Made by a program: the position numbers and the translations under genes
Shown here: one piece after another, positions 10,726 through 25,200 of the stretch
How positions within the stretch are numbered: the first letter of the stretch is position 1
Layout of the letters: each line of letters starts with the position of its first letter
The notes under the pieces: model-generated
What the model saw: only the letters and a program-made list of their open reading frames with translations
Database searches by the model: none
Told to the model about the DNA's origin: nothing
NCBI GenBank assembly: GCA_025786725.1
Contig: JAHLTZ010000010.1
Coordinates: forward strand, 248,001 to 312,000
Length of the DNA stretch: 64,000 nt
Origin: Syncephalis fuscata
Lineage: Eukaryota; Zoopagomycota; Zoopagomycetes; Zoopagales; Piptocephalidaceae
Direction of reading: 5' to 3'

Positions 10726-12586
10726 GAAGTGAAGGCATTTTTTTGCTAGCCATTCGTAATTTTAATTTACGTAAAAGCTTGCTGCAAATGTTATTTAGAC
10801 ACATGCACACATTCAATATTACACCATACATCAAATAAAACGCATACGCACAACAATAATAGCAACTATAAATACAGTACATATAATAGGCATATAATAG
10901 TGATAGTAGTACATGTCTGTAATCATTAGTATAGTTATTATCATAGCTACTATCATATCAGCACAGTATAATAAAAATCATACCAATAAAGCAATGAGCA
11001 ACAACAAGGGCATTTATAAGCAGTGTGTAATGCATATATAACTATAGAATACAAATACTGTTTGCTAGTATATGTATACTGCTACTCGATAGTTGTAGCA
11101 GATGAAAAAGCAGCACAGTACATTAGACGATAAGTTTAATCAACAATAGGAAAGCATATAGTGTAGATGACTAGCATGCATGCAGGCTGTATACTGTAAA
11201 CAAGAGGATTGTGTTTAATGTAGGTGATAACAGCAAAGCAAGCAAGAGAATACAAGCGATAGAAAAGACAGACTCAGATGTGGCACATATATAGTGGGTG
11301 TACTTACTATTATAGCTATATGTGGGATTGTAAAGAATAAAGAATACAGATTGCAAGTAAAAATAGAAAGAAAGAGCGTGATAGGTAAGTAATGGAATAT
11401 GAGCAAGTGTAGTGCATACAATTTATGCTGTATAGAGATGAGTGCAGCTATCAGCACCATCATTGCACTGGTGTTAGCAAAGTTGAATAGCGTGCGGCTA
11501 TTGTATAATAATGAAACGATAAATAATAGAATGAATAAACAGAGAAGGTGCGATTAGCTATGTTAATGAGCATATATGCAAGATCAATGAGCGGAATCAG
11601 TCGACGTTTATTAATAATAAGGCTAACACAAAAATAAAAATAGTCTTGGATAGAGAAAGGCTAGACGAGTATAGAATGATATAGAATAACATGAATATAC
11701 AATGGGAAGAGTATGATAAGTGGTGTTGAGGTTATAATGCATATAACAAAATGAGTGAATTAAACAAAGTATATTGGAATATACAAACGATAGAATGTGT
11801 CTAGTATATCGTAGAATAATACATATTAGTATGGGACAGAATGGAAATGATATAGGTGAATAGAAAGTATATATGTATACTAAATATATGCGTACTAGAT
11901 AACGAATCTATGATGATGAGATTTAATGATTGATGTAACTCACCGCCTATCATCATGTTCAATAGATTGGGCGTTATTGAATATTAGTTATTTGACCATT
12001 AATCATACTAAATAGTTAACAAATTACCTATTTATTTATAATAATGTTAAATGACCTATAATATGTTATATGATTAACGCTAAGCGATAATTAATCAGCC
12101 TATATAATTTACAGTAATCGCTTTTAAAAACCATCTCATTATAAATAAATATTAATATATATATAAATACATACAAACATGCAAACAAATATACCAGTAA
12201 CAATAAATTGAACATACATTATGAATAAATGATCAGTAATATAACTAAATACAAATCTACGTGGATCATAAAAGTATAATCGGTGCTATTTGTAATGGCA
12301 TTAATGGTATCTAGATTACCACATCGTTAGTAGTATATAGTATTGCTCTATTCATAGCGCTAGATAGTAGTGGCACATCTGGACAATACACGGTTAATTA
12401 CATTATTCACCAACCACCACATTAGTAGCAAATACACCAGCTCATATAATACACAACAATCATTATAAGCACATTGTTTGTAGTGAAGAAGAAGCGTGCG
12501 CTAAATCATTTAATCGTTGAAGCAACATAACAGCCAGTACGATAAAGTAATATCCACACCCATATATATACTTGTAGATACGACAA
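10726..12586. other. Gene-free region upstream of the 5S gene and downstream of actin
   Basis: No coding region is supported. Part of it (about 11540-12010) is a copy of an interspersed repeat, listed separately. Confidence 0.45.
11540..12010 (+). repeat. Copy of interspersed inverted-repeat family
   Basis: Extended similarity to 58495-58915. Shared blocks include agtatattggaatatacaaac, gaatgtgtctagtatatc, ggaatggaaatgatatagg, gcgtactagataa and catgttcaatagatt (some listed with single differences). A more diverged relative lies at 61683-61990. No coding potential. Probably one arm of a non-autonomous element. Confidence 0.7.
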
Positions 12587-14077
<1,491 letters not shown>

Positions 14078-16463
14078 GATGATGATAAAAAGTAATAAAT
14101 GTTATGTGAGTATGCACACACGGGAGTACTGGTCAAAGAACTAGCACAGATGAATGAAGATAACGCGAACAAATGCGGTGGTTAGCAATACCGGATGAAG
14201 AAAGTAAAGAGATGAGAGTTGGGGGAAGGTCAAAGGCAAGAGTGATGGCGCTTTTAAAGCCATCAGTTTAATGACACCATGGGTCGGCAATAGAAACGAC
14301 GACGACGTAATGCCTTACACACACACATGCTTGGTATTTCTGTGTGTATTTCTGTGTGATGTGTTTGTGTGTGCAGTAATTGAGAGCTACTAAGTTAATC
14401 TAGAGAGATGCCACATGTTCTTCCATTCTAGATCATGCCACCTTGCCCACTCTTGTTATCACACACACACACACACACGGATATCACACGGCTAGCCATA
14501 TTATTTACCATATTATTTTTATCACTGATGAATGTTTGAGATTCAAGGACATCCTGAATCCATTATTCATGTGGTGATGAATCAATGTTAACACGTTGGA
14601 TTTCTTGGCAAAGAATAAACCAATTAGTAAAATATTTAACTAAATTATTTATTGTTGTCGTTTGTTATCGCTATTTATTCATTTATTCGCTATTATTGTT
14701 GTTTGTTACTACAAGTAGATGTATCTGGCCAAGATATAAATATTAATAGCCATCTTTTACTTTGTAAATCGCTGCTATTGCTATCATTTAATTTCCTTAT
14801 TTTTCGCATATACTCAGCCAATCAGCACTTGCTGTATCATTCATGGTAGTAATACTTATAGCAGCAATACTCATGGTAAACTACGACTTGTAAAGTAATA
14901 TACTCTATTCTTGGCAAATCGCTGATTTTTGGCAATATAATTAGTCATGGTTGTTATGATCAGCACTCGTAGTCTTATGACCTTTGATTAATTTTACTAT
15001 CACAATTAATTGCAAACTTCTTGGCAAAAATGCCCATTATATTTATTGTTAAAGTCAGCCAAAATGTTTTATATTTATTTATGTTTTCGTTATTAGAGTT
15101 TAACCACTTTTTAATTTGTTATTGTCAAACACGCCCGCATTGTTTATAATATGTTCTATAAATAAAACAACTGTTATTATACATGCATTGCATAGATGGT
15201 GTATAACCATTTGTTTTACTATTATGCATCGGTCCTATGCCCAATCTGCATGGTCGAAAAAGAAAAACCAGCGGACTGTTTCGAGTTGCCCCTTAATATA
15301 CCACTTTTGTAATCCCTTGCTAAAACCACTCATTAGCAGCATAGGACATTGTTATCATGATTGTTATACTATGGCTGTTGTCAATGGTTGATGGCGGGGG
15401 TACGTTTTATAAACAAGAATTGCAATTAAACCCAAGTGTAACGGAAACAATAAAATAACAAAACAATCAATGTTTTCTAATGGGTCCAGTAGCAAAGTAA
15501 CACTAAACAGTAATTAATAATTAAATTGCACATCTTATGTCTTTATCTGGATAGGTAAAGCGGAGTTTACACTTCTGCATGTGGTGTTTTAGCGAACGTT
15601 CTATTATATTCAGCGCTAAACTTGCCTTTCTCCTCCGCAACATCTTTTTCTTTTATCCGTTGATTTGTGTCGTATCTTATTCATTATACTCTACAGTCTG
15701 CTGGCCAGACTTTGCACTGCACAGCATTCTCCGTAAACTTCTTTTTTGATAGCTTCTTGGTGTTTCTTTTTAGTATTCTTTCGTTAGTTTGACAGGTGTT
15801 TTCAAACAGCTGCAACGCGGTCGTTTCACTTTTGCTTAGTCGTTAGCTTGATCTTTGTCGTCGAGACAGAAACAGTTTGCTGCTGGTAGTTTTTTATTAT
15901 CTTTTGCAATCTCCTACTGTGTTACTGTATCCTTATCCGTTTGTATTCTTACAAGATTGAACTGGTGGCTACTCGCCTGCTTCATACTAAGTCGAATAAC
16001 GAGCGAAGGAGTAGTTACAAAAAGTTCGCGTGTACTCCGTGTTTCGTACTATTTTCTCCGTGCACGGGTTTAGCCTACCTTTTAAACCACCCATTGAGTA
16101 ACAACAGCTCCTGACTCTTTAAAACAACAACAACAGCGATAACCGCGGCGGTAGTAGTAACATTAAACCGTCACAATCATAACGTTTTCTTCTTTATTCC
16201 TTCAACGGCCATAAATCATTCATTATCTATCCTTTCTTTCGCAACATCGCATTTTAAGTAACACCTTCACTTCACTGTCCTACTATTATACACTGGCTGG
16301 TTCAGCGTTTGATACATCCATTGCATTTCCTTACTTTAAAGCTGTGCTCTTTGATACAGTTCACCTTTTTCATTCTTTTCTACTTTTACCGTTCACTATC
16401 GCGCCATCTTTACGCCATCTTTTTTCTACTGCTTTAAATAAGATTTTATTTGTTTCTGTCATA
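14078..16463. other. Intergenic region with a CA microsatellite
   Basis: It holds the actin upstream region, including a (CA)n run at about 14460-14478 and GT-rich sequence at 14330-14375. From about 15600 to 16460 the plus strand is pyrimidine-rich, consistent with promoter and 5' UTR of the gene starting at 16464. ORFs at 14652 and 15116 show no recognisable protein features. Confidence 0.45.
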
Positions 16464-17177
16464 ATGACTTTGGACAAAAACCATCGCCAATTGGTACAGC
16501 GGTCGGAGTCGCTAAATATTTCGGCAAAAGCCAATTTAACATTTATAATAACGCCACAAAATAAAATCCGCGCTAAGCGACCATTTCCGCTGATTGCACA
16601 AAAAACACCTGTTGAGCCACTGCCAAAGTGCTCTACAACAGGATCATCAGAGCACGCGGCTCCTTCAGCGTATCATCAGGAGGTATTATCCAAGGCAACT
16701 GATGCAGATGTCGAGGCCAATCTTGGTAAAAAAATGTCAGCAATGACTAGCTCGTTGGCCCAACTACCTGCGTTAGCACGCGCCCGAGAACTTATTCAAG
16801 CTGAGCAGCGAGGCAAGGTCAATATGGAGCTTGAGGCATCAAATAACGCGTTAAATGTCGAGATGGCATCTCAAGCATTAAAGCCAAATGGGCATCCTGC
16901 CCGTGTTATTCGTAAACGACGATCGCAATCGGTGTCGGCAGTAATGAATACGTTTACAAGCCAGCTAGACGCCGATAACATTGATGCACCACCACAAGCA
17001 CATGATCCTGAGAGTCTAGAGGCGGATGCAGCTTGCTTTGAGCGTGTTTTTTCTTCCTATGCAGAATGGGCTCATATGACCTTTGTCGCCCCGACGTCGG
17101 ATGTAGATCCTAACAGCGCTAAGGTGCCTAGAAAGGATTCAATTCTTGCTAGTTCTCGACAACGTTTACAAAGGCAA

Positions 17178-17210
<33 letters not shown>

Positions 17211-17762
17211 GTAATGTCAGCCTTGGGTGAGCCATCAGCAGATGTTTCGCCCATCCCGCTATATCGTCGACGCCGTCCTTCTTTATCTGCTCCCTCGCCT
17301 ATTGCTATCGATCAACTACTACAAGCACCTATGGCCCAGATGTGCGCTCAATCACCAGCAAGTTCGGACCAGCGATTGAAGCCATCTTATCCACTAAGAA
17401 CGGCATTTTCTCCGCGCTCACCTTCGTCTCGTGTGCGTTCCTCATCAGTGGCACACCCCACAATCCATTTCTGTTTGTTACGTATTGTACTTTCAGCGCG
17501 TGATTATATTACTATCCGAGTACCAATTGATATCTCACTCAGCAACCTCACCACACTAGTTATCAACAAATGTTTACGCTGCGGTCGGCGTCGAGATGAT
17601 CTTAGCCATCGATTGTTCATTTGGGAACGATCGGACCCAGATCTTACTTTGGGCGTGGTTAATGACTCGATGCTTCGAGAAGTACTTTTGCCAAAGCCAT
17701 CCACATTAGCACATGATAAGTATGCATGTATTGAGAATCCGATAATACTTTATTGGACGTAA
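16464..17762 (+). CDS. Unknown protein with polyQ tract and a conserved-looking C-terminal domain
   Basis: 432 aa from ATG 16464. An upstream in-frame ATG at 16344 would add 40 hydrophobic residues encoded by pyrimidine-rich leader, so I prefer the inner start. The N-terminal two thirds is disordered, with basic phosphosite-like motifs (RKRRSQSVS, YRRRRPSLS) that fit PKA-type consensus. A run of 12 Gln lies at about residues 240-251, encoded by mixed CAA/CAG. The last 90 or so residues are denser and look folded (LLRIVLSARDYITIRVP, then NKCLRCGRRRDD and HRLFIWERSD), perhaps a ubiquitin-like or Ras-association-type module. That guess is weak. I cannot name the family; regulatory or signalling roles are speculation. 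Confidence 0.75.
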
Positions 17763-19215
17763 TTAGGCAATTTCAACTATTGTATTTGGGTTACTTGTGA
17801 ATGCATGTATAAAAATTATGAATTATACGCTGTTAACACTGATATGGGATCGTTATCGTTCTTTTTGTCAATATATATGAAATAAAAAGCAGCTTTTTAC
17901 AAATTTAATTATTTTGGAATTATAGCATTTGAAGCCATGTTGCTAAATTATTATCATAGCTTAATAAGAATGTTATGTACTTAATTTATACTATTGTTAC
18001 AACTCAAATTGTAGAGATTGTAACTTGGATAAGCAGTAACATTTTACTTAATGTTGTTGTATAATGTTAGCTTTTGGTATTTGCTAATACTTACTGTAAC
18101 GCACAGATACGATGTGTTTGGTTAATTAATATTAATTTAATATTAGAACTATTTCTTATTTTGTTATTACTTATCACGGTTTAATTATAGTAACTGAATA
18201 GTTTCTAATAAAGCTGAAGTGAAATAAAATTGAACTATAAACAAACAATGGCTTTAGTGATATTGAGTAAAGTTATAGTTTATAGCAAAATCTACTGATC
18301 ATATCTTTGTAATGATTGCTTGTTTGTTCGTAGTTAGTGCCAATATTTAATATATCTATTATTCTTGTGACTGTTTACATTTAATATTAAAGTTTGTTTA
18401 ATAACATAGTTTATTTATTAGTCACACCATTATAAGAATATAGACGTAATATTGGAATGGCAACACTATATCGCCAATTTATACACTGTGTTAAAAACAG
18501 TATGTTCACACCTGTAACTAAATTGCAATGTTAAATTAAACGAGTATTTAAACCAACCAATACATTTGCATGATTTAAAAACGGCAGCCAGTTTGTGCAC
18601 GCAGTAACTACCTATGAATAAATACAAGCCCAGTGCATTAAAGCGAGTGAATAATAGTGTCTATCAGTTATATGGTGGATATTTTCATGCTGAATGGAGT
18701 TGATGTAGCAAAGGCTTGCATATAGGCCATTGCACATACAATATAAACTTATTTATGTAAAAGGCGAATATTACCTTTGCACGGACTATGGTCTGGCCAT
18801 AATAACGTCGCCTTTGATTAATGTTGCCGCTGCATTGGTGTTATTTGCAGTTCTACCATATACACACACAAAACCATCGATATTGCCACGTCATTCGTGT
18901 AATTGCCGAGCAGATTGAAACAAAGGCTCGGCTGCATATTAGTATGTCATCGATATATTGGTATATGTATGCATCGAGTTATCATGTGAATGTACTTTAT
19001 TGGTTTACATTGAATATCAATGGCATGATTCATGCACATAGCCTACTGGCATTTCAGCACAATTATAGACTTAAATAAGCCACACAACGCACACAAATAA
19101 TTAATAGTACTATTATCATATTCTACTTTCTGCCAAATACTCACCATTATCTGTTCTATACCAATCACACACTGTTGTCTATTCTATTTGTTTGTTTTAG
19201 CCACTTGAAACTACC
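17763..19215. other. Upstream region of the microexon gene with dispersed repeat copies
   Basis: About 18061-18300 is similar to 39791-40030 (shared ataatgttag, tttggtatttgctaat and ggtttaa-tata blocks), and 18320-18415 is similar to 1053-1145 and 35725-35825. A GC-richer stretch at about 18760-18960 holds the partial inverted repeat aaaggcg/cgccttt. Just before the start codon, tttgttttag at 19191-19200 looks like a 3' splice site, so a 5' UTR intron is possible (candidate donor gtatgt at 18942). Confidence 0.45.
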
Positions 19216-22200
19216 ATGAGGTTTTTTATTGCCGTCGTCTGCACTCTCGTTGTGGCTTTTGTGGCCGGTATAATCATGGTGGATGCTAGGCCAGATTCAG
19301 TCCGCATTAGTATGTTACAATTAGTATAAATATGAAATATCTCTACGCTTAACTAATGGTAATATTAGCTGGTAAGTCATGCTTATAAATTGTTGCTTCA
19401 ATGTTTACCCTTGGCCGTCATTTACCTAATAAAATGGTAAACACATTAGGCGGTGGGTTTTAGGAGTACACAGCCATTTGTTTGCTAATTAAACGTTAAT
19501 TAATAATTTAAATGGACAAACGTAAACTATTAGCTAAGAGTAAGTTTATTATAAGCTAGTAGCTCAAATGCCATGTTTCTAATAGCAATATGTTGAATTT
19601 ACACTGATAGGGCGTAGGTTGTATTTATGCTAAATAGCAATTTAATTAAAAATCGGTTTATTCATCAATTAAAATTAATAGCCCGTAAGTAATATTGCAT
19701 ATTATTCGACTATAAGCTAATTACATGGTATTTATTGTATTTATCAACAACCTGACAGCATGTAAGTAGCATTGTATACAATTAACTATTTGCTAACTAT
19801 ATGTTCATTGTGTGTGCATGTCAACAACTTAATATTAATAGGCGGTAGGTGATACTTTATCTTAATTGATTATGCATTAATCAATTACTATTTACTATGT
19901 GTATTAATCACATGTATTAATAGATCGTAGGTGATACTGTATATTAATCAACTGTGCATTGATTATATGCTATATATATATTGTGTGCATTGGTAAATTT
20001 ATATTAATAGTTTGTAAGTGGTATATATTTATATCAATTGGCTATGCACTAATTACATTCTATATACTGTGGTGCCAACATTTCAATATTAATAGGGTGT
20101 AAGTAATATTTTATATCAATTGCTTATACACTAATTGCATGCTATTTATTCTGTGCATCAATAACTTGAAATCAACAGGCTGTAAGTAACACTGAATAAC
20201 AACCAATTATACACCAACTATATGCTATGCATTATGCGGATTAAACATTTTTTATAATAGCTCGTAAGCAATATGGGATATCAATTGGCTATACACTAAT
20301 CATATTTCATGCAATATTTAAACTAACAATTCAATACTAATAGCTGGTAAGTGGCGTTGTACATTATTTTATTTTATTTTGAAGAGCTTGTGGGCCCCCG
20401 CTGCGCATAATTAAAGAATTTGTGCTGCTTCTCAGTGTCATGCTGTTATCGCGTTAATTATAATAAAGCTTTTAAAATATTAAACAATGTAGCATTGTTG
20501 ATACCGAGTGGACCGCCACGTTTTTGCATGGAGCCGGGTCCTATAGACTCCACGCGGGGGCCACCATCTTTAGGTGGCGTTCGACGTCGAACGCCATTTT
20601 ATTGATGTGGTCCCAGGTATAAATTTGCCTCAGGCCTCTCTGGCCTTCAGCGTTTGTTGCCGGACCTTCTTGTGGTTCTGGTTGACCTGCTATTTGTGTG
20701 TCGGTACGTACTGTTTTCCATCTTCCTATTGCTTCGTCCACTTGCTTGCATCTTGTCTTCCATATCTTCTTCCATACGAAGTCCAATGCCGTCTTTGTTG
20801 CTGTTTTTATTAGTTCTCTTCTTTCTTCTTCGCGTACCCCCTCTCTTTTCATACTGTATAGTGTTTGTGGGCTCACCAATCCTAATAGAAATCCGGTGTT
20901 GCTGATTGGCTGATCTGGGACAATAGATTCAGCCACCTCCCCCACATTTAACAGTCTCATTGGCGGGTCTTTTCTCGATCTTCTTTCATTTATCCACTCC
21001 ACCTTTCTTCTTGTCATGTCTTTAATTTTATCTCTTGCTTCTTTTTCCCTATCTAGTCCGTTTCCTTCACACTTCACTATATGTCGCCACGTCTCTACTT
21101 CTCCACTACTACATCTGCAGCACATATTAGTTCTATACCTCTCCTTACACCATTTATTTTGCCTTTCTAGAGTTGGCAGTATACCGGCTGCCATTTTTAG
21201 CGCAAACTCTCTTCTTTTCATCTCTATTTGATACTCTTCCTTACTCGTGTCTTTTTCCGGTCTCACCCCCTCTCTTATAGTTAGCTCCACTTTTGTACTG
21301 GTAAGTAGTGTTTGTGCTAACTCCGGGTGTTGTCTTCCTATTAGTTCTTTTAATGCTCTTTCTTGCCTTACCTTGCTTTGTCGTTTAACTGCACTACGTG
21401 GCTCCAGTAGTGTGTTTAATTTTGACATGAGCATGTTGTGCTGATGTACTGGAGCTGGTGACGTGTTCAGCGTCCATCTTGGTACTGCTATTATTGTAGT
21501 AGCTGCCGCCTTTTTCGCTTCCTTGTCCGCCAGCTCGTTCCCTCTTGTACCTACATGTGCGCGTGTCCACTGCAACTCTGTCTTACCACTTCTCTGTCTT
21601 GTCGTTGCTGCTATCCTTTCCCATATCTTGTACGTTGGTGTGGCTCTTCTTTTGCTGTCTAGCCATGGCTCTGGCTTCAGCACGTACTGTCGCCACCACT
21701 CCTTGCACGTCATTGAGTCGGTTATCAGCTTTAAGTCACGGTCCGGTGGTGCGCAGCATAGCGCATGCGCTATTGCCATCGCCTCCACCATGTCTGAGTG
21801 GCAATGTGGACCGACATACTTTCCTGCTGTAATTGCCAGTGGCCGTGTACCCGTACTCGCTATTGCTATTGCTGCGTATCCACCTTTGCTATTCTTACCT
21901 GTTGGATCTATCACCGATCCGTCTGTCCAAATGTTTACTTCGCCACTGACGTGGCTTAGTGCCTCTGTCCAGTCGTACTCGTTTCCTTCTGCATCTACAC
22001 TCCTCTCTCTTAAATTTTCCTCTGTGAAGTCTATAGGCTTTCCTCGCCTTTCCCTTATCCCCTTTGCTATCCGCACTACTTCCATAGCTTCCCTTGCGCA
22101 TACCTGCCATTCCTTTTCCAGATCTTTGTACCATTTTGGTGACCCCGCCCTTGGTGCCTTCCTATATGTGATTTGGGTGTATGTCTTTAATTTTGGCGTG

Positions 22201-25200
22201 CCGTCTGCTGCTATTTGCATTACATCTTTCAGTCTGGTCAACTTAAAGTGTTTGACGGCTTTTCGAATATCTCTGTATGTTGTTGGTGTCACAACATCTT
22301 GTATCAATACTTCTTCTACTTCGGTCGGCAGTTGTTGTTCTCTGCCGCATACCACGCTGATTTCTCGCTCGTGTAGTCGTTGAGCTATGTGCATCGCGTA
22401 TATCCGTCTTGTTTCCCTTCTTTCCACGTACTTGTTGTATGGCGATCTAGTGCTGTATGTTGTTGTCCTTACTGCTTCTTCCTGCGCTCTGGCCGTCTCC
22501 CCTAGCACTCCTGGACTATCCAGTCTACGCAGTAGATCTCCGATCTGGCTTGCGTCTATCGCGTCGCGTGTTCTGGCTACATTCATACCATCCGTTGACC
22601 ATATTAGCGTGTTTGGTGCTGACTTCGCCATATGTGCTTTTCGTTTAAGTATTTTTAGCCATTTTCGATCTAGTGTCGTACACTGTGTTTCTGACATAGT
22701 ACTAGCTGCTGTTTTGTGTACCACAGCCGGCACTATTACTGCATTGATAATGTAAGCTGCTGTATTACTGTCTATTGCTTTCGGTGCAATAGTTTACATG
22801 TGTTTTCTACTGCTTTTTCTATTACATCAAACGCTGTTTGTTGTATCCATCTAGCGACAGCCAGCAGCCTAGTATTCTAAATGGTACATGTGGAGGCTGT
22901 ACTATTCTAACTAGGCCCACTTCTCCCTCAGCCAACCGAATTGGTTGTAGATCCGCGTTTACTGCTTTGCCAGATGATGTTTTGGCTGTGTGTATCGTCT
23001 TTCCACAGTGCACTTCTATGTCGTGTAGTTCAAAAAATGAGCGACAGATATTTGCTAGTTGTTGGAGGTTCGCTCTGTCTTCCGCCAGTAGTGTCAGGTC
23101 GTCTGCGAAGGCACCGTGGGCGATCTTTACCGGTGTGTTGTTATTTCCTATACTTCTCATTACATACCCATGTTCTGAATCTTTCAGTTTTGTTAGTAGC
23201 GGGTCGTAGAACGTCAGCCATAATAATGGTGAGTTTACTTCTCCCTGGTCCAGTCCGCATTCCGGATGATGTACCTCTGTTTGCCCGTGTGCTGTTAGTA
23301 CTGTTGCTGTTCGTTGTTCAAATATATTTGCTAGTAAGCCTATATATTGTTCTGGTATTTTTAGTCGTCTTAACGAACACTCTAAGCTATGCCATGATAC
23401 TGAGTCATATGCTCGTTTCACATCTAGCAACAGTACTTCCAGTCCACGTTCATGGCAAATGGAATCATCCATGACCGCTCTCAGTACCTGGACAAAGTCC
23501 GTCGTTTTATTGCCTCTTGTAAAACCGAAGTTACCCCCCTGTAACACTCCATTTCTTTCCATTACCTCTTGCAGCCGTCTCGTCACTATTATTGAGTATA
23601 GCTTGCGCATTGTCTCCAATAATGTGATTGGCCGTAGCTGCGCCATGTCTCCACACCAATTTGCCGTTTTTGGTATTGGTATTATTACCCCATGCTTCCA
23701 GGCTGTTGGTACATCCCCTTTTTGCAAACACGCTGTAATAATTCCCGCCATCACCTGCTGCAATTCCCCACATGCTTTCTGTAACATTTCATTTACCACT
23801 CCTGATGCCCCTGGTGCTTTGTTTTTTGGCAGACTCTTTAGCACTGCTGTCATCTCTTCTATCCCCACTGGTTCCATGAGACCGTTATAGATGGCAGGGT
23901 CGATGCTCTCTATTGGTCTATAGCTACCTGACCATGTTGGGTGGTTTAGCGGGCTAGTTCCACGTCTCGCACCCATCCACTGAGTGAAGTAGTCTCGAGT
24001 GAGTCGGCGTACCTCTTCTGGCCGGTCCTCGATAGTCGAGTCATTGGTCTGTACCACTGTTATTTGCTGTAGTGGCTTATTCTTCTCCAAAACTCTTTTC
24101 AACACCTCTTTTAAGTCAGTGTGAAACAGTAGGTTTCTTTTCATCGTCGCGCCGCGTATTTTTTCGTTTAGTTCTTTTTTCTTCTCTCTGTTGTACTGAT
24201 TGCTTAGTCTCGTCTTCAGACCTTTGACCTCGTCTACCGAGGCATGCTCTTCTAGTTGTCCCGCCAGCTCCACCAACTGTGTAACCGTAGATACAGCGAA
24301 CTGTTGCGGTTACTACGAGTCACAATACAATAATGTATATAAAATAAAAATGAATATTGAAAGTGAACTAATGTCTTTATTTGTGGTCATAATCATACGC
24401 GTATTTATATTGTTCTATTGGATATATGGAATATCTAAGTAGAACAATAAAAGAAAATAAAATAAAAATAAAAGAAAATAAAAGATAAAGATAAAACAAT
24501 ACGCGGTGGCGGAGTGTTAACTTCATCGTGGACCATGTGTGATGATCGGTGTGTTTAAACACCGATCATAATGTCTAAAAATGGTAATAATAAATGAGAG
24601 GGAGAATTTTTGTTACAAACTGCGTAACCGACGGATGACGTCTTGCTAGTCGCTTTATTCGCTCACATCTTTGTCTTGCCGATAAATCTTCTTTTTGTAT
24701 TTTAGCCAGACTTTTTGTCGTCTGCAGAACCGGATGTAGACTCAGCTCATCACTGGGCCTATTCCTTCTTATCACGATATGTGGCAGCTTGTCATCAGCG
24801 CACAGCACCAGATGACTGACGATTGCTCCCCATAGTCGATCTAAGTATGGAATACTGTTGTGTTCAAGCTGGCCGTCTTCTTTTGTCTGCTCCACCGCAT
24901 CTTTAATTGTTCTATTCCAACCTATAGCTGTTGCTGAGGTGTAATTCATCCAATCCACTTCTGTAGCCTTTCGTCTGTTTAATATTTTGCGCGGCAGTTG
25001 TTGGCATAGCCTGTCACCTGCCCGCTGGAATATTATTGACGTGGTCAGCTCCAACACTATCGGTTGATGTGTGCTATATATTCCTTGGTTTATTTGCTGT
25101 CCCGTCGTTCCGCTCCCCTCTTCGTCTTCTATTCCTACCCCTGATACCATATCCGCTAGCGTATCTGTTGTCAGGAATAAGTCTAGCCTGGCGCGCGCTA

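Noticed and set aside
10622-10882. Minus-strand ORF of 86 codons
   Set aside because: Its 3' part overlaps the 5S rRNA gene and its 5' part is AT-rich leader; no protein features.
18730-19078. Two overlapping ORFs just upstream of the microexon gene
   Set aside because: Different frames, no recognisable features, and located where promoter or 5' UTR is expected.
21463-22383. 306-codon plus-strand ORF and neighbours across the LINE
   Set aside because: Antisense to reverse transcriptase and RNase H; low-complexity Ser/Val/Leu composition from the complementary frame.
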